DNA from: Terebella lapidaria
Lineage: Eukaryota > Annelida > Polychaeta > Terebellida > Terebellidae
Length of the DNA stretch: 64,000 nt
Assembly (NCBI GenBank): GCA_949152475.1
Contig: OX424561.1
Span: 30,126,481-30,190,480, forward strand
Reading direction: 5' to 3'
Position 1 is the first letter of the stretch. Every line of letters starts with the position of its first letter. The translations under genes and the position numbers were made by a program. Below the pieces are notes generated by a model that saw only the letters and a list, made by a program, of their open reading frames with translations, was not told the DNA's origin and did not search any database. Below, in pieces: positions 52,879 to 64,000 of this stretch.

Positions 52879-55800
52879 GTAGGTATCAATCTATTACCAC
52901 CAATAGTCAGATTTTGATGATGCCAATAACAAACCTAATATACAACATTTTGCAATAGAAACAAAGCCCGACCAAATAGTTTATCCAAAGACACACTGGC
53001 GTCATCAGGGGCAGACAGTGTGTTAAATGTAGTTGTTTCTACTGTACACATGATGGAATTAGTATACAACTGCCCAACAACCTATGAAAATAATTTAGAA
53101 ATCTGAAACAAACCCCATGGAATAGATATATGACAAGTACATAAGTACCTAATCACAAGCCAGAAGGCTACTGAGTTGATGGTATCCTCGGGGACAGATT
53201 TAACGTCCGCCAGCAGTGACACCGACTCAGTGGTATGAATGTAGGTATCAATCTATTACCACCAATAGTCAGATTTTGATGATGCCAATAACAAACCTAA
53301 TATACAACATTTTGCAATAGAAACAAAGCCCGACCAAATAGTTTATCCAAAGACACACTGGCGTCATCAGGGGCAGACAGTGTGTTAAATGTAGTTGTTT
53401 CTACTGTACACATGATGGAATTAGTATACAACTGCCCAACAACCTATGAAAATAATTTAGAAATCTGAAACAAACCCCATGGAATAGATATATGACAAGT
53501 ACATAAGTACCTAATCACAAGCCAGAAGGCTACTGAGTTGATGGTATCCTCGGGGACAGATTTAACGTCCGCCAGCAGTGACACCGACTCAGTGGTATGA
53601 ATGTAGGTATCAATCTATTACCACCAATAGTCAGATTTTGATGATGCCAATAACAAACCTAATATACAACATTTTGCAATAGAAACAAAGCCCGACCAAA
53701 TAGTTTATCCAAAGACACACTGGCGTCATCAGGGGCAGACAGTGTGTTAAATGTAGTTGTTTCTACTGTACACATGATGGAATTAGTATACAACTGCCCA
53801 ACAACCTATGAAAATAATTTAGAAATCTGAAACAAACCCCATGGAATAGATATATGACAAGTACATAAGTACCTAATCACAAGCCAGAAGGCTACTGAGT
53901 TGATGGTATCCTCGGGGACAGATTTAACGTCCGCCAGCAGTGACACCGACTCAGTGGTATGAATGTAGGTATCAATCTATTACCACCAATAGTCAGATTT
54001 TGATGATGCCAATAACAAACCTAATATACAACATTTTGCAATAGAAACAAAGCCCGACCAAATAGTTTATCCAAAGACACACTGGCGTCATCAGGGGCAG
54101 ACAGTGTGTTAAATGTAGTTGTTTCTACTGTACACATGATGGAATTAGTATACAACTGCCCAACAACCTATGAAAATAATTTAGAAATCTGAAACAAACC
54201 CCATGGAATAGATATATGACAAGTACATAAGTACCTAATCACAAGCCAGAAGGCTACTGAGTTGATGGTATCCTCGGGGACAGATTTAACGTCCGCCAGC
54301 AGTGACACCGACTCAGTGGTATGAATGTAGGTATCAATCTATTACCACCAATAGTCAGATTTTGATGATGCCAATAACAAACCTAATATACAACATTTTG
54401 CAATAGAAACAAAGCCCGACCAAATAGTTTATCCAAAGACACACTGGCGTCATCAGGGGCAGACAGTGTGTTAAATGTAGTTGTTTCTACTGTACACATG
54501 ATGGAATTAGTATACAACTGCCCAACAACCTATGAAAATAATTTAGAAATCTGAAACAAACCCCATGGAATAGATATATGACAAGTACATAAGTACCTAA
54601 TCACAAGCCAGAAGGCTACTGAGTTGATGGTATCCTCGGGGACAGATTTAACGTCCGCCAGCAGTGACACCGACTCAGTGGTATGAATGTAGGTATCAAT
54701 CTATTACCACCAATAGTCAGATTTTGATGATGCCAATAACAAACCTAATATACAACATTTTGCAATAGAAACAAAGCCCGACCAAATAGTTTATCCAAAG
54801 ACACACTGGCGTCATCAGGGGCAGACAGTGTGTTAAATGTAGTTGTTTCTACTGTACACATGATGGAATTAGTATACAACTGCCCAACAACCTATGAAAA
54901 TAATTTAGAAATCTGAAACAAACCCCATGGAATAGATATATGACAAGTACATAAGTACCTAATCACAAGCCAGAAGGCTACTGAGTTGATGGTATCCTCG
55001 GGGACAGATTTAACGTCCGCCAGCAGTGACACCGACTCAGTGGTATGAATGTAGGTATCAATCTATTACCACCAATAGTCAGATTTTGATGATGCCAATA
55101 ACAAACCTAATATACAACATTTTGCAATAGAAACAAAGCCCGACCAAATAGTTTATCCAAAGACACACTGGCGTCATCAGGGGCAGACAGTGTGTTAAAT
55201 GTAGTTGTTTCTACTGTACACATGATGGAATTAGTATACAACTGCCCAACAACCTATGAAAATAATTTAGAAATCTGAAACAAACCCCATGGAATAGATA
55301 TATGACAAGTACATAAGTACCTAATCACAAGCCAGAAGGCTACTGAGTTGATGGTATCCTCGGGGACAGATTTAACGTCCGCCAGCAGTGACACCGACTC
55401 AGTGGTATGAATGTAGGTATCAATCTATTACCACCAATAGTCAGATTTTGATGATGCCAATAACAAACCTAATATACAACATTTTGCAATAGAAACAAAG
55501 CCCGACCAAATAGTTTATCCAAAGACACACTGGCGTCATCAGGGGCAGACAGTGTGTTAAATGTAGTTGTTTCTACTGTACACATGATGGAATTAGTATA
55601 CAACTGCCCAACAACCTATGAAAATAATTTAGAAATCTGAAACAAACCCCATGGAATAGATATATGACAAGTACATAAGTACCTAATCACAAGCCAGAAG
55701 GCTACTGAGTTGATGGTATCCTCGGGGACAGATTTAACGTCCGCCAGCAGTGACACCGACTCAGTGGTATGAATGTAGGTATCAATCTATTACCACCAAT

Positions 55801-57643
55801 AGTCAGATTTTGATGATGCCAATAACAAACCTAATATACAACATTTTGCAATAGAAACAAAGCCCGACCAAATAGTTTATCCAAAGACACACTGGCGTCA
55901 TCAGGGGCAGACAGTGTGTTAAATGTAGTTGTTTCTACTGTACACATGATGGAATTAGTATACAACTGCCCAACAACCTATGAAAATAATTTAGAAATCT
56001 GAAACAAACCCCATGGAATAGATATATGACAAGTACATAAGTACCTAATCACAAGCCAGAAGGCTACTGAGTTGATGGTATCCTCGGGGACAGATTTAAC
56101 GTCCGCCAGCAGTGACACCGACTCAGTGGTATGAATGTAGGTATCAATCTATTACCACCAATAGTCAGATTTTGATGATGCCAATAACAAACCTAATATA
56201 CAACATTTTGCAATAGAAACAAAGCCCGACCAAATAGTTTATCCAAAGACACACTGGCGTCATCAGGGGCAGACAGTGTGTTAAATGTAGTTGTTTCTAC
56301 TGTACACATGATGGAATTAGTATACAACTGCCCAACAACCTATGAAAATAATTTAGAAATCTGAAACAAACCCCATGGAATAGATATATGACAAGTACAT
56401 AAGTACCTAATCACAAGCCAGAAGGCTACTGAGTTGATGGTATCCTCGGGGACAGATTTAACGTCCGCCAGCAGTGACACCGACTCAGTGATATGAATGT
56501 AGGTATCAATCTATTACCACCAATAGTCAGATTTTGATGATGCCAATAACAAACCTAATATACAACATTTTGCAATAGAAACAAAGCCCGACCAAATAGT
56601 TTATCCAAAGACACACTGGCGTCATCAGGGGCAGACAGTGTGTTAAATGTAGTTGTTTCTACTGTACACATGATGGAATTAGTATACAACTGCCCAACAA
56701 CCTATGAAAATAATTTAGAAATCTGAAACAAACCCCATGGAATAGATATATGACAAGTACATAAGTACCTAATCACAAGCCAGAAGGCTACTGAGTTGAT
56801 GGTATCCTCGGGGACAGATTTAACGTCCGCCAGCAGTGACACCGACTCAGTGATATGAATGTAGGTATCAATCTATTACCACCAATAGTCAGATTTTGAT
56901 GATGCCAATAACAAACCTAATATACAACATTTTGCAATAGAAACAAAGCCCGACCAAATAGTTTATCCAAAGACACACTGGCGTCATCAGGGGCAGACAG
57001 TGTGTTAAATGTAGTTGTTTCTACTGTACACATGATGGAATTAGTATACAACTGCCCAACAACCTATGAAAATAATTTAGAAATCTGAAACAAACCCCAT
57101 GGAATAGATATATGACAAGTACATAAGTACCTAATCACAAGCCAGAAGGCTACTGAGTTGATGGTATCCTCGGGGACAGATTTAACGTCCGCCAGCAGTG
57201 ACACCGACTCAGTGGTATGAATGTAGGTATCAATCTATTACCACCAATAGTCAGATTTTGATGATGCCAATAACAAACCTAATATACAACATTTTGCAAT
57301 AGAAACAAAGCCCGACCAAATAGTTTATCCAAAGACACACTGGCGTCATCAGGGGCAGACAGTGTGTTAAATGTAGTTGTTTCTACTGTACACATGATGG
57401 AATTAGTATACAACTGCCCAACAACCTATGAAAATAATTTAGAAATCTGAAACAAACCCCATGGAATAGATATATGACAAGTACATAAGTACCTAATCAC
57501 AAGCCAGAAGGCTACTGAGTTGATGGTATCCTCGGGGACAGATTTAACGTCCGCCAGCAGTGACACCGACTCAGTGGTATGAATGTAGGTATCAATCTAT
57601 TACCACCAATAGTCAGATTTTGATGATGCCAATAACAAACCTA
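52879..57643 (+). repeat. 362-bp satellite, 13 units plus a partial one
   Basis: Unit starts (GTAGGTATCAATCTATTACC) fall at 52879, 53241, 53603, 53965, 54327, 54689, 55051, 55413, 55775, 56137, 56499, 56861 and 57223, exactly 362 bases apart, with a 59-bp partial unit from 57585. Units are almost invariant. The only change I see is TGATATGAAT for TGGTATGAAT at the end of two neighbouring units (near 56490 and 56852). No coding frame runs through a unit. Such homogeneity shows recent amplification. Long identical repeats are prone to assembly collapse, so the true copy number may be higher. Confidence 0.97.
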
Positions 57644-58537
57644 ACCTAACCATACTTGGGTATTTTTCCATGTTTATTGGTGCACTATCGGGACAATGTA
57701 AGCATGCTATCTGGGTCCTGGACAGGAGTGGTATCGGTCTGGTCCTGGACAGGAATGATGTGAATTTATATAATTATATCACCAATAATATTACTGTATG
57801 TCATTGTATTTTGCGATTTTTGGTATCAAAAGAAAAACATCACAACATGTAATGGGAATTTTTTTTGGCAAGGTACTGTTCACTGGAATGTAATGTACTT
57901 TTTCATTTCACACCTCAGTTCAGGCAATGGTCCTGGTATAATGTACCGGTAGACAAACAACAAAGTGGTTAAATCCGTTTATTGCATGAAAAAGCTAACA
58001 AAACAGAGAAGTATTACTATTGCGCAATGGAGATCGTGTATACATCACCGGGTCTTGCAAGGTATACAGATTGGTTCGGGTGTGTAGAATATACATTGCT
58101 GATTTAGACCTTCTATATTTTTTTTTGAAATTATGTGGTCTGCTTGAGAACATTCTTATTGACAATCAATTGCGTGTATAGTGTATGACCTTTAGTGCAG
58201 TATCATACTACGGGTGTACAGTGGTCCACTCATATAAAACCCACCATTCTGCCACAAAATCAAGGTTTATCTGAGGAAAGTCTTTTTCATTTAGTTTTCA
58301 TTTACATGTTAAACTGATCCTCATGCCGCGCAAAAAATGGCTTTATAGAGGGATAAGTCTTTATTGACGGGGGGGGGGGGTATCTGCGGGGGACCACTGT
58401 ATTGTATATATTTGTACATTCGGCGTATTGCCAAAAATGTTAATAGTTGTTAGTAGTTGTTGGATTTATATGGAACAATTTTCTATTTCTATGAGGCAAT
58501 CAATATCAATCAGTGAGTACCGTTGAACAAAAAGGTG
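57644..58537. other. Minisatellite remainder and 3' flank of Ly6 C
   Basis: 57700-57760 continues the CTGGTCCTGGACAGGA minisatellite. On the minus strand AATAAA at 57978-57983 may end the Ly6 C transcript, and the sequence around 57955-58080 loosely resembles the Ly6 B 3' region. A poly-G run lies near 58370. Confidence 0.5.
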
Positions 58538-59138
58538 CTAAATCAGTAGTCGTGACAGATACGCGACCACGCTGACAACGACCACCTCTCGTCCTGCGTG
58601 GAAGGTGATGCCGGAATTGCAGAGGTCAGTGCTACAGTAGCACACGTGCGATTCAACGCCACCGAAGCTTGTTAAGGTACACCCAGAGGAAAAAGGGGTA
58701 CCAATGTCTGCACTTCTAACGACTGATGATACACCTGTGATCAAACCGTCATCAAACCTTCATTATTGATGTCTATTGCAAAATGTTGTATTTTACGTTT
58801 CTTATTGGCATCATCAAAATCTGATTGTATTGGTGGTAATAGATTGATACTTACATACAAGCGTAAACATACTGTCTCGGAATCGTGTTTTTCGGTTAAG
58901 CATAAGACATAACTCACCACCAGCGCTTCCTTTGACCTTGCTGCAATAGTCTCCTTCAGCAGTGCTGATCCCAGCACCATCGAAGGGATCACCACATCCA
59001 TCGTCGACCCCTGATGCACAGTGATAACATTCTACTGCCTGGGTGCTGGGCATGGAGAGGAGACCCAGGAAAAACAGGAGACAGACGGCGTTCCTCAAAG
59101 CAATCATCTTTCTTGGAGTGTTTGACGTTATGATGATC
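58538..59138 (-). CDS. Ly6/uPAR-like secreted three-finger protein C
   Basis: Coding exons on the minus strand are 59107-58918 and 58734-58538, giving 128 residues across a 183-bp GT-AG intron placed as in genes A and B. The signal peptide (MIALRNAVCLLFFLGLLSMP) is very close to that of protein B. The mature chain starts VECYHC, with DDGCGDPFDG, DYCSK, SGCTL and VCYCSTDLCN: eight cysteines. A hydrophobic C-terminus (VVVVSVVAYLSRLLI) fits a GPI signal. The acceptor TTCGTTGTTTCAG ends at 59139, 31 bases before the ATG, indicating a 5' UTR intron as in gene B. The coding intron contains a ~25-bp piece of the 362-bp satellite start in reverse orientation (58829-58858). B and C are the closest pair and probably a recent duplication. 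Confidence 0.88.
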
Positions 59139-60093
59139 CTGAAACAACGAAAATTGCTGACTTACCAGGCTTTGCACTGTGGAGATTGAATGGATGCAAG
59201 TGGATAAATTTATTATGTGGTCGGCAGGATAATACTACCAGCTAACACCAATAAAGGAAGGTAACATTAATTTGGCAACTTAATTTGATTGTCTGAATAT
59301 GAATTGTCAGTTCAAGTTTGAATTTACCATAATAGAAATCATGCCCAGTTACATATAACTTGATATTATACATAATATACTCATTATATAAAACTAAGCA
59401 TTTCTGTAAGCATTTGAGGCCCATTCGGTAATTTCGAGATGGACATATTTGGTTTTGAATCTGACGGTGATCTGGATCGCAGATGGTCGATACCCAAGTA
59501 TATGCTGAAGGTACAGATCTCAGTTCTCTTTGAAGCAGGTAATTCGTTCAATAACTTTTTCTCTAATACCATATGTGTGCTCGTTGAATGTGTATCCAGT
59601 GTGCAAAGACGCAATGTTTTCATGCATTCGAAAGACCGGAAAAGTTCGGAATGTAGGCCCGAAACCGACTTCACAGGACCTTGAGCGGTAAGTCACAATA
59701 TCACGTCCAAACCGAAATAGGTATGTTATGGAAGCAAACTTTCATCATCCAAATAACCTGTTGTTTCATCACGAATTTTACGTCAAGACGTTTCGTTGTG
59801 ATGAATTCCACATTATTACCTATAAATCGGCTGTTAACTAGTAGATTCTCGTTACTTTCCGAGGCGAAAATTCGGCAGTGGTCATGCGTTATGATTGAAA
59901 CCCCAACACGCAAATATATTTACAGCCCGCATTTACGACGTAAATACTTCATAACAGCCCAGCAGTCACGTGATCGCGTCTGCAGACGGCACGAGAATTT
60001 TGTTGTCACTTTCCAGTTTTCAGTTAAACGATGCGATACATGAATCTAAATCGGCCAATATTACTGTGGTTTTTGCTTAATTTCATCGCCACC
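59139..60093. other. Upstream region of Ly6 C, no gene placed
   Basis: Should include the 5' exon and promoter of Ly6 C. A plus-strand frame at 59439-59684 starting MDIFGFESDGD could be an exon but has no recognisable domain. 59930-60030 is relatively CpG-rich. Confidence 0.4.
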
Positions 60094-60255
60094 ATGCAAC
60101 AAAACCTTGAAACTGTCGCTGAAGACGACGTTGGTGCACTTGGGATCGGGAGCAGTCAACCAGACTCGACGACAGGCGGTTCGGCTGCTTCGACTTCGAG
60201 TCAGCTTGACGAGGAAGCCATGGATCGAATGGTTGAGTCGCATGATGTTTGTTGA
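60094..60255 (+). CDS. Possible short protein or first coding exon
   Basis: The ATG has a textbook vertebrate-style start context, CGCCACCATGC. The 53-residue frame (MQQNLETVAEDDVGALGIGS, then Ser/Thr/Gly-rich, then DEEAMDRMVESHDVC) is acidic and of low complexity. In-frame ATGs also occur at 60031 and 60040. It could be the first exon of a gene whose remainder lies further right or has been lost; a GT donor is possible at 60230 (ATG|GTTGAG). No family is recognised and it may be chance. Confidence 0.25.
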   Translation: MQQNLETVAEDDVGALGIGSSQPDSTTGGSAASTSSQLDEEAMDRMVESHDVC

Positions 60256-60306
60256 CTACTGTGTTTATCTCCTTGTAGACCAATTGATATAGGTAATAAT
60301 AGTAAT

Positions 60307-60476
60307 AATATGTTTTTGGCGGGCGTAGTGATTATTTACGGCCCAGCTCAGATTATTTACAGCTCTCCAAGGTTTTGCAGCCCTCGCAAGCTCGGGCTGC
60401 AAATGAACCTTGTCGGGCTGTAAATAATCTGAGCTGGGCCGTAAATAATCACTACGCCCTCCAAAAACATATTAAT
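60307..60476. repeat. ~170-bp palindromic element
   Basis: The arms AATATGTTTTTGG, GGGCGTAGTGATTATTTACG and GCCCAGCTCAGATTATTTAC are matched inverted by GTAAATAATCTGAGCTGGGC, CGTAAATAATCACTACGCCC and CCAAAAACATATT. The centre includes CAGCCCTCGCAAGCTCGGGCTG. It looks like a MITE or a retained hairpin. Confidence 0.85.
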
Positions 60477-61958
60477 GTTATATTGACATGACTTGTTGTA
60501 TTGTGTATGAAATTGTAAGACATCTTGCTGAGTTTATCATGTTAAGACAACTTGACGTGATATTTTCAAGTTAATTTTTTGTGTGAAATTAAACACGACA
60601 AGTTGTGATGACACAGAGATTATGTTGATGACATAATTATGCTTCCATAGTGAATTGACCAGACTTCATATGGAGCAATTGAAAATAGAGCTTAAGTTTG
60701 TATTATGGAGATATAAGAAGTCAAATATATGGCATTTGTGATCGGTTACCTTGAACTCAACTTTTAATGAACTTGACAGGTTCAAGAAGCAACTTCAGTG
60801 AAAAAAAAAACACTTTCTGGCTCAACACTGTACATTTCTTCCGCAATCTTTCTCAGCCTGTGGGCTATTTTTCACATGTGATTTCTGAAGCTTGGCAGGC
60901 AAACGCCACCTTAGCCGCAGGTCAAATGTCTCGAGTTATATGGCGGTACTCGTTTTTGCCACAAGCAAACAGGAAGTATTCGACCTTTGATGACCTTGAA
61001 AGGTGAAAATTGTCATTTTGTCAAAAAATCACCATTTCACACTTTGACAGCTTAACACTCATACTTTCCTCCGGTAACGTTTCTTTGATGAAACTATAGC
61101 TAACTATCTGATATCCGATCATGAAAGCAAAAATTGTCTTTAATCAAATCGTGTTCGAGACGACAATTTTGGCAAGATTTTGACAGTGTTGAACTCTGAG
61201 TCAGTGGAAATTTTTTTCCAGAACTTTGTAGTAGAGTTTAATAGAACATACGCGACTACTTTGACTACCTCCGCCAACACACACTGGAAACGGATGTCCG
61301 TTAAGCGTTTTACGGACACCAAGAATGACGGAAGGGTCGTTTGACTTGAATATTATTATGCGATTTATCCTAATGTGAAGAAAATACCATTGTGGAGATA
61401 GGTTGAGCTGACGTGTAGCCTACTCACTTTGTGGGTTCTGTGTGTTACGTCACTTGCTTCAAATTCTTGTATTTTAGCAACAATTATTCAGACTGATGTT
61501 CGAAAAGCGGGGCTGAAAACTGTGACCGATTTCCATAACGCGAGTTGATAAGTTGCACATCTTCCTACTAGTGTTTCGAAGTTCTAATTGTGCAATTGTG
61601 ATAGAATAACTCCAGTAGCGGTGTCTAGGTACATGTAAATTCGATATAATGGCAATATAATCAGGTGATCGATCCATGCAAAACAAGAAAGCACGTGCTA
61701 GTGTTTACAGAACGCGCATTAATACGGGCTATTTGTTACCGCGCATTGACATTGTCTCCTGATTCAGGGGACCAGAGAATCGGTTATTACAAAGACGGGT
61801 GCTTCGGAGTGCCGTCTGGTGGACAAAACGATGATTTACGTAGCTGATGTCTCTAACACGTAACACACATTGAACAAAATATGAATAATTTACATCATTC
61901 ACATCCAACTCCCTATATATGTATAAATCAAGTTTATCACGAAGCGGTTCACTGGGAT
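60477..61958. other. Intergenic DNA, no gene seen
   Basis: Contains a dispersed-repeat core near 60690-60720 and text similar to 38950-39010 (AATGAACTTGACAGGT). No gene is supported. Confidence 0.45.
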
Positions 61959-62260
61959 TTATGGTGTACGAAGACGCTCATTTTTGGATCTCGTGATTTC
62001 GCCTTGAAATGTAGGGCGAGAACGCGAAAACACGAAGCGAAACCGCGAAAGTACGAAGCGAAAAAACGAAACTACGGAGCGAAAACCCGAAGCGAAAACA
62101 CGAAACTGAATCTCGTCTCTCTCTCTCTCTCTCTTTTCGCTTCGTGTTTTCGGGTTTTCGCTTCGTAATTTCGTCTTTTCGCTTCGTACTTTCCGTTTCT
62201 CGCCGCACTTTTTTAGGCGAAAACACGAGATCCAAAAATGGCCGCCGTCGTACACCATAG
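61959..62260. mobile_element. ~300-bp fold-back element of CGAAGCGAAAA repeats
   Basis: The outer ends TATGGTGTACGAAGACG and ATTTTTGGATCTCGTG are matched inverted by CACGAGATCCAAAAATGG and CGTCGTACACCATA. The inner arms are runs of CGAAGCGAAAA/CACGAAGCG on the left and TTTTCGCTTCG on the right, meeting at a (TC)n centre near 62115-62132. GGGAT flanks both sides (61954-61958 and 62261-62265), a possible target duplication. The ORFs across it are repeat artefacts. Confidence 0.8.
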
Positions 62261-63879
62261 GGATGTGATCTGCCGTGGAAGGGGCTGCAGTGAAAGGGGC
62301 TCGTACGGAAAATTAGGTGTTATTACTTTCGCGGCGAGGGATTAGTTAGTGTTTATAAAATACTATATGATGTCATCAACGACAAAATCTGACGCGAGAG
62401 GTTAGGGACGACGCGCGCGGGGACGCAAATCAAAACAAATTTTTTTTTGCCTAATACAATGAAGAATATGCTTGGTTCTGAGCCACTTTATATTATGTGA
62501 CGCAAATGTTAAGGATAACAAGATCTTATATTCAATATTCGAATAGCTATCCAGGTCAACTCGCATCAATTGTACTTGGCAACGCCATTGAACCATTTTG
62601 ATTGATGAGCACACATTTGCGACATATTCTCAGGTTTGTATATCTTTTGAACCAATTATTGCATGACTTCAGTGCTTAATTCCATTCTATGTTTTATTGT
62701 CCACGAATATTGTTACGATGAAAATTTACTATCATTATTGCCGTGATTTATTTTACGAGACTTAAACAGTTTCCTGAATATTTCTGCACTTTGCACGATA
62801 TTTTATAACAATACCCTTACTCATTTGAACGATGAGGAAAGTATTGGAATATTACTGACCTTCTTATCTTTTTCCGATTTCTAACTCCTAACCTTTAAGA
62901 TACAGTTCTGAATCTCGACCATGTAGCTACAACAAGCAAGTATCACCGCGCAATGTTGGAGGTCACTCCTAAGGTGTACCTTTATACGCTAGAGCACCCA
63001 CACCAAGTCCCATCACCCCATGCCTACTCCATGCCTTTGGATTGGTGGATTTTTAAGGGGTGGGGGCGGATGGTGGATGAGACCTCAGGGTAACCGACGA
63101 AAAGTTTCAAGCGAGGTCCTGTTTCAGGTGTTGTAAACACTTCCTAAATATACATACCAAAAGCGAAATCTCTAAGAAGATACCATAAGAACCAGCAAAA
63201 GAAAAAATTTGCATGAAAGCGCACAAAGGAACACGCTGATGCAACTTCGTGTGACATAGTTTCACACACGCACCCTGATCAAGACTTCAAACATCGAAAG
63301 ATATAAAATATCCTCATAAAAGAATTTTTTTTGGAGGTTTTCAAGTTTTATACGTCCTTATGATGCCATTAAAGGGTATATATCACGAAAATTGGATATT
63401 GGTTTTTGTTGTGTATGTGAAAGCACTATTTGAACCGAACAGAATGGTTTTTACAGCATATTGATATCATGATTCCTTCCAAAGTTATGACACTTTAAAC
63501 ATGTACATATTTACAGAATCTGACAACAGAGTCTGACAGTTAATTAATATGCAAATGAGATGTATGACGTCATTGACAGACTTTTTTTTAGGCATTTTTA
63601 AATGGAATAATGAGACCGTGTGTATCCATATTTGTTCACCAAAACCCATTTTTTATGCCTTTTAGTTAGAATGATCAGTGATTTCAAGGAATTCGCGGTT
63701 GCCATGGCTACCATTGGTCTGGCTGGGCCCTTGGCAACCAGGTCAATATCTAATTAAAAACAAGATATACATATATGAAACCATTTCAGACAATAGAGTA
63801 ATGACAATATATTGAGGAATATATCATCAAAATGTCTGAACACAACCCTTAGCAACCAATACAGTCTTGGGAAACCAGT
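62261..63879. other. Intergenic DNA, no gene seen
   Basis: No supported gene. 63698-63711 (GTTGCCATGGCTAC) resembles an RFX X-box. Confidence 0.45.
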
Positions 63880-64000
63880 AGTTCGTCGTTGGCGAGTTCG
63901 AGCCCCGCTCTCGGCGATCAAAATTCACTCAGCGGATCAAGGGTTACCCCTCACTTCTCAGTCCGTCGGCCTGGAGCGGACACTAATGTGGTGACCAGGT
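63880..64000 (+). repeat. Possible partial tRNA-derived SINE at window edge
   Basis: GAGTTCGAGCCCCG at about 63895 resembles a polymerase III B box, preceded by AGTAGTTCGTCGTTGG. No clear A box, and the element runs off the window. Confidence 0.25.

Noticed and set aside
52879..57643. CRISPR-like or coding repeat array
   Set aside because: Repeats are directly adjacent 362-bp units without variable spacers, and no frame stays open through a unit.

Overview
This 64-kb window is nuclear DNA of a multicellular animal, most likely a marine invertebrate. The evidence is genes split by GT-AG introns, secreted Ly6/three-finger genes, a tRNA-derived SINE, Ty3/gypsy LTR retrotransposons, a Crypton-type transposon, and many microsatellites and satellites. 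The dispersed repeats full of TGACCTTGA/TCAAGGTCA look like those of mollusc genomes, but that is an impression and the species cannot be fixed from the sequence. Only about 1.3 kb of the window is confidently host protein-coding. Almost everything else is mobile or repetitive.

Layout. 1-1860 is a ~197-bp tandem satellite. 2948-6222 holds two head-to-tail copies of a Crypton-like tyrosine-recombinase element: a ~0.5-kb internally deleted copy and a full copy with an apparently intact four-exon recombinase gene (492 aa). 6363-12155 is a ~5.8-kb fold-back structure built from ~94-bp repeats in opposite orientations, flanked by mirror-image (ATT)n and (TA)n tracts. 12328-22481 is a 10.2-kb Ty3/gypsy element with ~99% identical LTRs but a broken gag, a truncated RNase H and an integrase without its catalytic Glu. 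24323-34842 is a second, very young Ty3/gypsy-type element (LTRs differ at 2 of 622 bases). It keeps gag and integrase, lacks protease, reverse transcriptase and RNase H, and carries an extra 905-aa ORF. It sits inside a ~160-bp palindrome.

The right half (35-64 kb) holds three minus-strand paralogues encoding small secreted Ly6/uPAR-like proteins (37462-39436, 47594-48395, 58538-59138). Each has a coding intron at the same position and phase, and a splice acceptor just upstream of the ATG that implies a 5' UTR intron. Between them lie a SINE, a ~540-bp TTAA-flanked MITE family, a ~130-bp repeat array dense in nuclear-receptor-like half-sites, an exact-offset 886-bp tandem duplication, a 13-copy, nearly invariant 362-bp satellite, and several palindromic elements.

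How it works together. The Ly6 trio looks like a local tandem family spread apart by repeat insertion. The two LTR elements share the tRNA-His primer site, the -1 gag/pol frame relation and the AAAC-stop context, so they are relatives. The RT-less element must have been copied by enzymes supplied in trans. The most unusual items are the gag+integrase+ORF3 element without RT, its dense CGGAC motif in all three reading frames, the Crypton with hairpin termini in tandem with its own deletion derivative, and the minisatellite-armed fold-back.
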